Below are positions 9,094 through 16,684 of a stretch of DNA of 64,000 nucleotides, piece after piece; within the stretch, counting starts at the first letter, position 1, and every line of letters starts with the position of its first letter. This DNA is from Streptomyces sp. CHD11 (GTDB lineage: Bacteria > Actinomycetota > Actinomycetes > Streptomycetales > Streptomycetaceae), in the NCBI RefSeq assembly GCF_018638295.1, contig NZ_JABTTS010000025.1, forward strand, positions 38,222-102,221, read 5' to 3'. Both the position numbers and the translations under genes were made by a program. The notes under the pieces were generated by a model. The model was not told the origin of the DNA and ran no database searches. It worked only from the letters and a program-made list of their open reading frames with translations.

Positions 9094-10004
9094 CGGGCTC
9101 CCTCTGCGCCGCGCGCGCCGGGTTCGGGGGGTGTCGGGGGTGCCGTGCGTGCCTCTTCTATCGCGCGGGTGACCCGTACGGCGTCCGCGGTCGCCCGTAC
9201 CTCGTGCACGCGGACCGCCCAGGCGCCCGCCTGGGCGGCGAGGGCGGAGACCGCGGCGGTGGCCGCGTCGCGCTCGCGGGCGGGCGGGGGCGGGGCGTCC
9301 GGGCCGGCCAGGACGCGGCCGAGGAACCGCTTGCGGGAGGCGGCCACGAGCACCGGGTGGCCGAGGCCGAGGAGCCGGTCGAGGCGGGCGAGCAGGGCCA
9401 GGTCGTGTCCGGCGTCCTTGGAGAAGCCGAGACCGGGATCGACGATCACGCGGTCGGCCGCGATACCGCCCTCCAGGACGGCCTCCACGCGCGTGCGCAG
9501 TTCGTCGCCGACCTCGGTGACCACGTCGGCGTACACGCCCCTGACGTTGCCGCCCTCCAGGAAGCCGCGCCAGTGCATGACGACGAACGGGGCTCCGGAG
9601 GCGGCCACGGCCGGGATCATCGCCGGATCGGCGAGACCACCGCTGACGTCGTTGACGAGGGCGGCGCCGGCCGCGAGGGACCGCTCGGCGACCGAGGCGC
9701 GCATGGTGTCCACGGAGACGGTGACGCCTTCCGAGGCGAGGCCGCGGACCACGGGGATGACGCGCTTGAGTTCCTCGGCCTCGTCGACCCGGGTGGCACC
9801 GGGCCGGGTGGACTCGCCTCCGACATCGACCAGGTCGGCGCCCTGGGAGACCAGATCGAGACCGTGCTTGACGGCGGTCGTCGTGTCGAACCAGCGGCCG
9901 CCGTCGGAGAAGGAGTCCGGGGTGACGTTCACGACCCCCATGACCGCGCACCGGTCCCAGGGGGGAAGACCCGCGACCTGGCGGCGTCCGCTTCGGTTGC
10001 TCAT
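9090..10004 (-). CDS. folP: Dihydropteroate synthase
   Basis: Condenses hydroxymethyl-dihydropterin pyrophosphate with p-aminobenzoate; the target of sulfonamides. The 304-aa TIM barrel shows VNVTPDSFSDGG near residue 25, DVGGESTRPGA, DVSGG, and DPGLGFSKD. ATG 10004 lies 6 nt after TACGCT with no Shine-Dalgarno, which suggests a leaderless transcript. It heads the minus-strand folate run. Confidence 0.95.
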   Translation of the reverse strand: MSNRSGRRQVAGLPPWDRCAVMGVVNVTPDSFSDGGRWFDTTTAVKHGLDLVSQGADLVDVGGESTRPGATRVDEAEELKRVIPVVRGLASEGVTVSVDTMRASVAERSLAAGAALVNDVSGGLADPAMIPAVAASGAPFVVMHWRGFLEGGNVRGVYADVVTEVGDELRTRVEAVLEGGIAADRVIVDPGLGFSKDAGHDLALLARLDRLLGLGHPVLVAASRKRFLGRVLAGPDAPPPPARERDAATAAVSALAAQAGAWAVRVHEVRATADAVRVTRAIEEARTAPPTPPEPGARGAEGAR

Positions 10005-10182
10005 ATGTTCAGCGTAGGCCCAGGGGGTGGGCGGGGTGTGCCTCGGCCCGGGCGGGGACTCCGGCCGGGGACGCCGGGGGCCACGGCGCTGCGCGGGGGC
10101 TGCCCCTGTCGCGCGGGGGGCCCTCCGCCCGTGCGCGGGTCGATTCCCCCGCCGTCAGGGGACGCGGGCCGCGCGGCGGACT

Positions 10183-11457
10183 TCACGAGGTTCTCCCGAT
10201 CCGGCCCTCGCCCTGCCCCTCTGCACGCCCTCTCCGCCTCTCCTCCCGTTTTCCCCGTTTCTCCTCCCGCCCTCCCCGCCCGGTTCCCGCACCGCCGGTG
10301 CCGCGGGTCGCGCGGCCGGCCAGGGGGAATGCCGCGCTGCCCATGACCGCCTCGTCGCCGGGTTCGAGGGCGTCGAGCCCGGTCTCGCGGTGCCACACCG
10401 CGATGCCGGTCTCCGAGCAGCCGATGACGGCCGGGGTCCAGGAGTGGGCCCTGGCCTCGTCCATGAAGCGTTCGATGGCACCGGGCCAGGCCTCGGCGTC
10501 GCCGACCGGGTCGCCGTCGGCCAGCATCACCCCGGCGACCACGCGGTAGGTCACCGCGGCCTTGCCGCTGGGGGAGAAGACGACGGCCCTGTCCCGGCGC
10601 AGCGCGAGGTGGCGGAGGGAGTTGCCGGCACCGTGCCGGGCGAGCAGGGCGCGCAGCCGCCTCTCGTCGTCCCCGGTGCGCCGCGCCGCCGGGTGCCGGG
10701 GCCGGACGGCCAGGTAGAGGGTGGTGAGAGCGGTGAGCAGGCCGAGCGCGCCGAGCGAGAACGTGACCGTCCAGGAGGCGTCTCCCCGGTAGTGGACCGG
10801 GCCCTCGAAGCCGAACAGGCCGTACAGGACGTGGGTGAGGCGGTCGGCGAGGCTCGGGTCGTCGACCAGCGGGCCGGGATGGGCGTTGACGACGAGCAGC
10901 CCGAGGAGCAGTGAACCGGCGCCCATCAAAACGAGATGGGCCAGTGCCCGCCCCCTGCCGCCCGGACCGGGCGGGGCGGTGAACCGATCGCGATGGCACA
11001 CCAGGGGGACGAGCAGCACGAGTGGCAGGAGGACAGCGAGGAGGGAGTGACGGTAGGCGAACTGGGCGGCCGCACCGGCCGGAAGCAGGACGACGGCGCC
11101 CTGCCAGGCCCGTCGCCTGCCCTGTCCGAGCCCGCGCGTGAGCAGCAGCAGGAGCACGCCGGCGCTGAGCGAGAGGGCGGCCGCGAACGGGCCGAGCGCG
11201 GCGGGCAGCAGCTCGGCGACCGCGAACGTATGGCTGTGCCGGAAACGGGGGAGGACGCCGCCGGCGATGTCCAGGAGGCCCACCAGGGCACTCGCGCGGC
11301 CGGCGAGGGCGGGGACCGTCCCTGGGCGCGGCCCGCGCGGCAGGCGGCATACGCCCGGTCGTCCGGCCCCCTGGTCCCGACGCCCGCCCAAGGGCCGCCG
11401 TCCGCCCGCGGGTTCCGGTGCCCCGCCCGACATGTCCTCACCCGTCCTGACAGACAT
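10183..11457 (-). CDS. MprF-like phosphatidylglycerol lysyltransferase-type protein, C-terminally truncated
   Basis: About 424 aa. The N-terminal half has six hydrophobic segments (about residues 55-250). It is followed by the start of a DUF2156/GNAT-type domain with KAAVTYRVVAGVMLADGDPVGD and AHSWTPAVIGCSETG. Related Streptomyces proteins run roughly 170-190 residues further into the second acyltransferase lobe. Here the homology stops after FPLAGRA, and the frame ends in a low-complexity Gly/Arg/Glu tail. No remnant is seen in the next 180 bp. Intact relatives transfer aminoacyl groups to phosphatidylglycerol; this copy is probably inactive in transfer. ATG 11457 has GGGA upstream. Confidence 0.72.
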   Translation of the reverse strand: MSVRTGEDMSGGAPEPAGGRRPLGGRRDQGAGRPGVCRLPRGPRPGTVPALAGRASALVGLLDIAGGVLPRFRHSHTFAVAELLPAALGPFAAALSLSAGVLLLLLTRGLGQGRRRAWQGAVVLLPAGAAAQFAYRHSLLAVLLPLVLLVPLVCHRDRFTAPPGPGGRGRALAHLVLMGAGSLLLGLLVVNAHPGPLVDDPSLADRLTHVLYGLFGFEGPVHYRGDASWTVTFSLGALGLLTALTTLYLAVRPRHPAARRTGDDERRLRALLARHGAGNSLRHLALRRDRAVVFSPSGKAAVTYRVVAGVMLADGDPVGDAEAWPGAIERFMDEARAHSWTPAVIGCSETGIAVWHRETGLDALEPGDEAVMGSAAFPLAGRATRGTGGAGTGRGGREEKRGKREERRRGRAEGQGEGRIGRTS

Positions 11458-11527
11458 CGCGTCCCGTGGTTCTGCGAGAGGCCGTGGATCCGGTCCCGAT
11501 TCGGGCATCCGGCGACATTGCGCCCTC

Positions 11528-11556
11528 TAGGACGGCGTCCCGGGAGGAGAGGTTCA
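11528..11556 (-). promoter_or_regulatory. Candidate SigE-type promoter upstream of the MprF-like gene
   Basis: On the minus strand TGAAC (11552-11556) is followed after 17 nt by CGTCCTA (11528-11534). This resembles the streptomycete SigE pattern, GGAAC with a 16-17 nt spacer and CGTCTA-like -10. A start site about 60 nt before the ATG would follow. Envelope-lipid genes are known SigE targets, and sigE itself is in this window. Confidence 0.45.
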
Positions 11557-11842
11557 CTCCGCGGCACGGTCGGATCCGCGCACGGGGACGGACAGGACGG
11601 AGGGGGTGGAGGGGACGGAGGCGTGGACGGCGGTGCGGGGGACGGGGAAAGCGGAATGCGCGGGACGCGACTTCACGGTCTTCCGGGCCGTCTTCCCCGG
11701 GTGGGCCGATCTTGATGAAATTGGGCACGGTGTCTATTCACGTTCGCTCCGCGTTCGCTGATGGCCTGTGAAACTCGCGTTGTGGCTTTGTTTTTACGGG
11801 GCGGGGCACCATGATTCGCCTACGCGCGGTAAGTTTCTGGCC

Positions 11843-13339
11843 ATGCCACGTGGACGTCACCGTCATTCCCCGCCCCTGCACAGGATGCTGCCCCCGTCGG
11901 CGATCGCAGGCGTCTCCGTCCTCTGCGCCCTGGGGCCCTGGGTGTTCACGCAACCGATGGTGCTTCGTGTGGTGGCCGCGGCAGCCGCGGCCACCACGGT
12001 GATCGGCGCCGTCGTCATGCGGCACTGGGATGCCCAGGCGGGTAAACGCGTCGCGGATCTCACGCGTGCGCGAGCGAGCGACGAGTGGCGTTTCGAGGAA
12101 CGGATCGCCGAACTCGAGTCCGACCTCGAGGAGTCGCGCGAGTTGCGGACGAAGCTGGAGCAGCGATTGCGCGCCAAGCGCGCGGAACTCGCCGGGCTGC
12201 GCAACGAGCACGCGTCGCTGCTGCGGCGGTACGCGGCGGCGGAGGTCGAGCGGGCGAGCGTCCTGGAAGAGCGCCGGGTGCTCGAGATAGAGGCCACGGT
12301 TCCGGCCCGCGCGCTTCCGGCGGGTTCGTCGGCGGCTTCCGGCGAACCGGAGTCCCCGGAGTCCCCGGAGTCCCCGGAGTCCCCGGAGTCCCCGGAGTCC
12401 CCGGAGTCCCCGGAGACGACCGGGGAGACGGTGACCGGTACGCCGGCGGAGGACCGGGCGGACGCCGGGGAGGCGGACGCGGAGATCCCCGCGGTCTTCT
12501 CACCGGAGGGGTCCCAGCTGTTCCTGCGCGCCGACGCGGCGCTGTCACGGTTCGCCGGGGACGCCGGGAAGACGGCCGGGAAGACGACCGAGGACGACGG
12601 GGAGACGGCCGGGGACGCCGAGGACACGGCCGGGAACGCCGACGACGACGGGAACGCCGAGGACACGGCCGGGGACGGTCCGGTGGATCCCGCCGATGAC
12701 GCGGACGAGCCCGCGGGGGAGACGGACGCCCCGGCCACGGAGGACAGCGCCGAGGCGGCTGAGGAAGCCGACGCGGCCCGGCGGGACGGCGTGAGCACCG
12801 GGCCCGCCGGTGTCACCCCGCAGAGCGAGCCGTTCCGGAAGCGGAACGATCCTCCGAAGGGCGACGGCACCCCCGAGGACGACGGTCCCGAGCCCACCGG
12901 GAAGCCCAGGCCGGTCCAGGAGGACGAGGCCGAGGGGCAGTCCGAGGCGGTCGGCGAGCACGAGCGCGCGGCCGCCGCCACGACACCGGCCGCTCCCCCG
13001 TCCCGGCACGCGCGGCAGCCCTCCGGGCACTTCACCGTGCCGACCGCGGTGGCGGTCGTACCGCCGACGGCGCCGGTGCGGCGTCCGGTGTCCCAGGGCG
13101 GGTTCGACTTCTTCGGGACGAAGAAGGAGACGGACGGGTCCGCCCTGGACTCCGTGCAGAACGAGGACCTCGCCGATGTCGTCGGCCAGGAGGCGCTCGC
13201 GCTGCACAAGGCCGAGGCAGAGGCGCGGTACAAGCCCGCCGACGAGGACGCCCGCGGGACCGGCCAGGTCATCGACCTGACGGAACACGACGAGACGGAA
13301 CACATCGACCTCCAGGGCCTGCGCAGCGCGGCGTCCTGA
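11843..13339 (+). CDS. Membrane-anchored coiled-coil protein with Glu-Ser-Pro repeat, function unknown
   Basis: A 498-aa protein. The N-terminus is a short basic stretch with hydrophobic segments near residues 18-34 and 38-55. A charged coiled coil follows (about residues 70-150, rich in RIAELESDLEESRELRTKLE-type heptads). Next comes a long acidic low-complexity region starting with seven Glu-Ser-Pro triplets, and a C-terminal region ending in IDLTEHDETEHIDLQGL. ATG 11843 lies 7 nt after TAAGTT with no clear Shine-Dalgarno. The frame extends further upstream but without matching codon character. No function is recognised. Topology suggests a cytoplasmic coiled coil tethered to the membrane. 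Confidence 0.75.
   Translation: MPRGRHRHSPPLHRMLPPSAIAGVSVLCALGPWVFTQPMVLRVVAAAAAATTVIGAVVMRHWDAQAGKRVADLTRARASDEWRFEERIAELESDLEESRELRTKLEQRLRAKRAELAGLRNEHASLLRRYAAAEVERASVLEERRVLEIEATVPARALPAGSSAASGEPESPESPESPESPESPESPESPETTGETVTGTPAEDRADAGEADAEIPAVFSPEGSQLFLRADAALSRFAGDAGKTAGKTTEDDGETAGDAEDTAGNADDDGNAEDTAGDGPVDPADDADEPAGETDAPATEDSAEAAEEADAARRDGVSTGPAGVTPQSEPFRKRNDPPKGDGTPEDDGPEPTGKPRPVQEDEAEGQSEAVGEHERAAAATTPAAPPSRHARQPSGHFTVPTAVAVVPPTAPVRRPVSQGGFDFFGTKKETDGSALDSVQNEDLADVVGQEALALHKAEAEARYKPADEDARGTGQVIDLTEHDETEHIDLQGLRSAAS
12350..12412 (+). repeat. 9-bp perfect tandem repeat, seven copies
   Basis: The unit GAGTCCCCG is repeated seven times without mismatch inside the coiled-coil gene and encodes (Glu-Ser-Pro)x7. 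The perfection at the DNA level implies recent expansion by slippage, so copy number probably varies between strains without changing the frame. Confidence 0.95.
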
Positions 13340-13353
13340 CATACCGACCGCAC

Positions 13354-13397
13354 CGGCGACGGGGCCCCGCGACATACGGCGCGGGGCCCCGTCGCCG
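13354..13397. terminator. Bidirectional terminator, 18-bp perfect stem
   Basis: CGGCGACGGGGCCCCGCG pairs perfectly with its complement at 13380-13397 across an 8-nt loop. It lies between the converging coiled-coil gene and the PH-domain gene and can serve both. There is no T tract, as is common in streptomycetes. Confidence 0.8.
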
Positions 13398-13478
13398 TCC
13401 GGTGCGTACGACACGTCCGGGGGTATCGCGTGAGGCGGCCGTCCCCAGCGTGTCCGGGGGCGTGCGCCGCCTTCGGGG

Positions 13479-14813
13479 TCAGGCCATCCAGCGGTCCGGG
13501 AGGGCGTCCCTGCGGCCGGTGCGGGACCGTTCTGCCTGGGACCGCAGCAGGGCCGCCGCCTCCGGGGCGTCCCGGAGGCGGGCCGTGACCGACTTGTTGG
13601 CGCCGGTGTCCACCACGACGTCCGCGACACCCCTGGCCCGCTGCCAGGGACCCTGGACGAGCCGTACGCTCTGCACCTTGGCGTGCGGCACCAGGGAGAG
13701 ACTGCGCTGCAGCAGTCCGTGACGCGAGGCGAACACCGCGTCGGTGACGGCGAGTCCGTAACCCCGCCACCACACCGGAACACACCACCGCGCGCGGCGC
13801 GGCGGCGGGACGAGCGTCTCGCGCGCGGGCACGCTCACCCCGGGCAGTACCCGCGCGACGACCGATTCGGCGAGTTCGCGCGGAGCGACCGGCAGCAGCA
13901 GGGAGTTCGAGGACCCGGCCACGTCCAGTTCCACGCGTACCCAGCCCCGCCGCCGCCAGAGCAGCGGTTCGACGAGCCGCACGGTCTGCACCCGCCCCGG
14001 CGGCACCGTCTCGTGCGCCCGGTCCAGCAGCCCGTGGTCGATGCGCAGCCCGTCGGGTGACTCGCCCAGCGTCCAGTCGTACTCGGTGACGAACCGGCCC
14101 ACGCTGCTCGCGCCCACCGCGCCCAGCATCGGCACGCCCGCCGCGAGGACTGTCCACAGGCTGTGGGTGCCCGTCCACAGCAGCGGCAGCGCGATCGCGG
14201 CGGCGATGAGCCAGCCCCAGGTCGCGCCGGTCAGCAGCAGGGCGACGGCCAGTACACCCGGTGGCACCCGCAACATCTGCCGGGACGGCGCCTCGCCGAC
14301 CTCGTGGGCGGTCTCCGGCGCGAACCCCGCCGCCCGCGCGAGCAGTTCCGCGCGCAGCACACGCGCCTCGTCGGCGCCGAGGAAGGCGAGTTCGTCCTTC
14401 TTGTCGGTGCCTATGACGTCGAGTCTGAGTTTCGCCACGCCCGCGACCCGCGCGAGCAGCGGCTGGGTGACGTCGATGGCCTGGATCCGCTCGAGCCGGA
14501 TGTGCGCGGTGCGCCGGAACAGCAGCCCGGTGCGGATGCGCAGCTCGCTCTCGGTCACCGAGAAGTGGGTGAACCACCAGCTCAGGAAGCCGTAGAGGGC
14601 GGCGGCCGGGATGAGCACGGCGAGTGCGACCAGCAGGGTGGTGGTCGTCAGCCGGCTCAGCTGGCGCTGCGCCTGGTCGAGGTCGTGCAGTGCCCACCCG
14701 AACAGCACCGCGACGGGTGCCCACGCCCGCCTGAAGGGTGTGATGGGGTGCAGCCGCCTCTCGGGCACGGCCGGCCGGCCGCGTACGTCCTCCTGGACGT
14801 CCGGGGTTGTCAC
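13479..14813 (-). CDS. Bacterial PH-domain (DUF304, YdbT-like) membrane protein
   Basis: A 444-aa protein with paired hydrophobic helices (about residues 45-75 and 185-235) and three bacterial PH modules; the clearest is FSVTESELRIRTGLLFRRTAHIRL-like, followed by HGLLDRAHETVPPGRVQTVRLVEPL and HGLLQRSLSLVPHAKVQSVRLVQGP. The family is membrane bound, of unknown biochemical role, and often encoded in pairs. GTG 14813 overlaps the stop of the preceding smaller PH gene by 4 nt, so the two are coupled and probably form a complex. Confidence 0.85.
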   Translation of the reverse strand: MTTPDVQEDVRGRPAVPERRLHPITPFRRAWAPVAVLFGWALHDLDQAQRQLSRLTTTTLLVALAVLIPAAALYGFLSWWFTHFSVTESELRIRTGLLFRRTAHIRLERIQAIDVTQPLLARVAGVAKLRLDVIGTDKKDELAFLGADEARVLRAELLARAAGFAPETAHEVGEAPSRQMLRVPPGVLAVALLLTGATWGWLIAAAIALPLLWTGTHSLWTVLAAGVPMLGAVGASSVGRFVTEYDWTLGESPDGLRIDHGLLDRAHETVPPGRVQTVRLVEPLLWRRRGWVRVELDVAGSSNSLLLPVAPRELAESVVARVLPGVSVPARETLVPPPRRARWCVPVWWRGYGLAVTDAVFASRHGLLQRSLSLVPHAKVQSVRLVQGPWQRARGVADVVVDTGANKSVTARLRDAPEAAALLRSQAERSRTGRRDALPDRWMA

Positions 14814-15442
14814 AGCCCCGCCGATCGGGCCTCGCCGAGCTCCGTGAGCCGGTCGCGCAGCCGTTCCGCCTCGGCCGGGTCGAGGCCGGGGATGGTGGCG
14901 TCGGTGGCCGCGGCGGCCGTGTGCAGCTGCACGCTGGCCAGCCCGAAGTGCCGCTCGACGGGCCCGGAGGTGACCTCGACCAGCTGCATCCGCCCGTAGG
15001 GCACGACCGTCTCCTTGCGCCACAGGACGCCCCGGCCGATCAGCAGGTCGTCGGCGCGTTCCGCATACCGCCAGGAGCGCCAGTTCCGTTCCAGCATCAC
15101 CCAGCCCCAGATCAGCAGGGCCAGCGGCAGCGCCGCGAAGGCGGCCCAGCCCGGCCCGGCCAGCAGTCCCGGCACCAGCCCGGCGGCCAGGGTCAGCAGC
15201 CCCAGCCACACCACCAGCAGCAGCCGCCGCAACCTCAGCAGCCCGGGCGGCAACGCGATCCACACCGGTTCGCCGTCCGCGCCGCCCGGCTCCTGTCTCC
15301 CGCTGCCCCGTTCGCCGTCCGCACCGCCCGGCCCTCGCTCCGCGCCCACCGGCTCCTTCTCCGTACCGCCCACCGGTCCTGCCGCTCGCGCGGTCGTGCC
15401 CGTTTCCGTCGGCCCCGTGTCCCGCGGGCTCCCCGTCTCCAT
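14810..15442 (-). CDS. Bacterial PH-domain (DUF304, YdbS-like) membrane protein
   Basis: A 210-aa protein. The first 60 residues are low-complexity Gly/Glu/Pro; two hydrophobic helices follow (about residues 68-110), then a PH module with LIGRGVLWRKETVVPYGRMQLVEV. It is the small partner of the downstream PH protein, coupled by GTGA. ATG 15442 is supported by TACGCT 6 nt upstream (leaderless pattern). GTG 15265, just before the hydrophobic part, is an alternative. It is divergent from nuoD with only 31 bp between the start codons. Confidence 0.8.
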   Translation of the reverse strand: METGSPRDTGPTETGTTARAAGPVGGTEKEPVGAERGPGGADGERGSGRQEPGGADGEPVWIALPPGLLRLRRLLLVVWLGLLTLAAGLVPGLLAGPGWAAFAALPLALLIWGWVMLERNWRSWRYAERADDLLIGRGVLWRKETVVPYGRMQLVEVTSGPVERHFGLASVQLHTAAAATDATIPGLDPAEAERLRDRLTELGEARSAGL

Positions 15443-15473
15443 GGGGCCAGCGTACGTAGGGGAGACTGTGTTC

Positions 15474-16625
15474 ATGACTCCTACGACGGAGACCATGGTC
15501 GGGATCGGCGGCGCGGCGGAGGGCACCGACATGGTGCTCAACATCGGACCCCAGCATCCGTCCACGCACGGCGTGCTGCGGCTGAAGCTCGTCCTGGACG
15601 GCGAGCGCATCCTCAGCGCGGAACCCGTGATCGGCTATATGCACCGGGGCGCGGAGAAGCTCTTCGAGGCGCGCGACTACCGCCAGATCATCGTGCTGGC
15701 CAACCGCCATGACTGGCTGTCGGCCTTCTCCAACGAGCTGGGCGTGGTCCTCGCCGTGGAGCGGATGCTCGGTATGGAGGTCCCCGAGCGCGCGGTGTGG
15801 CTGCGTACGCTGCTCGCCGAGCTGAACCGGGTGCTCAATCACCTGATGTTCCTCGGCTCCTATCCGCTGGAACTCGGCGGCATCACCCCGATCTTCTACG
15901 CCTTCACCGAGCGCGAGGAGCTCCAGCACGTCATGGAGGAGGTCTCCGGCGGGCGGATGCACTACATGTTCAACCGCGTGGGCGGCCTCAAGGAGGACCT
16001 GCCCGCCGGATGGACGACGCGTGCCCGCGGCGCGGTCGCCGGCGTGCGCTCCCGCATGGACCGCTTCGACGACCTGGTGCTCGGCAACGAGATCTTCCGG
16101 GGCCGCACGCGCGGTGTCGGCGTCCTGTCACCGGCGGCCGTGCACGCGTACGGAGTGAGCGGGCCGATCGGGCGCGCCTCGGGCGTCGACTTCGACCTGC
16201 GCCGCGACGAGCCCTATCTCGCCTACGGCGAACTGGGTGACGTCCTGAAGGTGGTGACCCGCGAGGAGGGCGACTGCCTGGCCCGCTTCGAATGCCTCCT
16301 GGCACAGACCCACAACGCCCTCGATCTCGCCGGCGCCTGCCTCGACCGCCTCGCCGAGCTGCCGCCGGGCCCGGTCAACCAGCGGCTCCCCAAGGTCCTC
16401 AAGGCACCCGAGGGACACACGTACGCGTGGACCGAGAACCCGCTCGGCATCAACGGGTACTACCTGGTCAGCAAGGGGGAGAAGACGCCGTACCGGCTGA
16501 AGCTGCGCTCGGCGTCGTACAACAACATCCAGGCGATCACCGAGCTGCTGCCGGGGACGCTGGTCTCGGACATGGTCGCCATTCTCGGGTCGCTGTTCTT
16601 CGTGGTGGGCGACGTCGACAAGTGA
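15474..16625 (+). CDS. nuoD2: Orphan NADH-quinone oxidoreductase subunit D-like protein
   Basis: A 383-aa member of the 49-kDa/NuoD family, which forms the quinone pocket of complex I together with NuoB. NIGPQHPSTHGVLR, GYMHRGAEKL, HDWLSAFSNE and the C-terminal region are well kept. None of the other complex I subunits is nearby, so this is a solitary paralogue; a comparable lone copy (nuoD2) is annotated in S. coelicolor. ATG 15474 has GGGGAG about 9 nt upstream. Whether it replaces NuoD in complex I or works elsewhere cannot be read here. Confidence 0.88.
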   Translation: MTPTTETMVGIGGAAEGTDMVLNIGPQHPSTHGVLRLKLVLDGERILSAEPVIGYMHRGAEKLFEARDYRQIIVLANRHDWLSAFSNELGVVLAVERMLGMEVPERAVWLRTLLAELNRVLNHLMFLGSYPLELGGITPIFYAFTEREELQHVMEEVSGGRMHYMFNRVGGLKEDLPAGWTTRARGAVAGVRSRMDRFDDLVLGNEIFRGRTRGVGVLSPAAVHAYGVSGPIGRASGVDFDLRRDEPYLAYGELGDVLKVVTREEGDCLARFECLLAQTHNALDLAGACLDRLAELPPGPVNQRLPKVLKAPEGHTYAWTENPLGINGYYLVSKGEKTPYRLKLRSASYNNIQAITELLPGTLVSDMVAILGSLFFVVGDVDK

Positions 16626-16667
16626 CGCGGGCGGACAAGTGACGCGGGCGGACGGGTGACGCGGGCG
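16617..16667 (+). repeat. 17-bp tandem repeat across the nuoD2 stop codon
   Basis: Three copies of GACAAGTGACGCGGGCG (the third has two changes). The first contains the last codons and TGA of nuoD2, so the repeats are downstream echoes of its own 3' end. Confidence 0.9.
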
Positions 16668-16684
16668 GGCGCGTCCGGGACGGT

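Noticed and set aside
11863..14724. Very long minus-strand open frame of about 950 codons
   Set aside because: It is antisense to the coiled-coil gene and in the wrong frame for the PH genes; Ser/Arg/Ala runs typical of GC-rich shadow frames.
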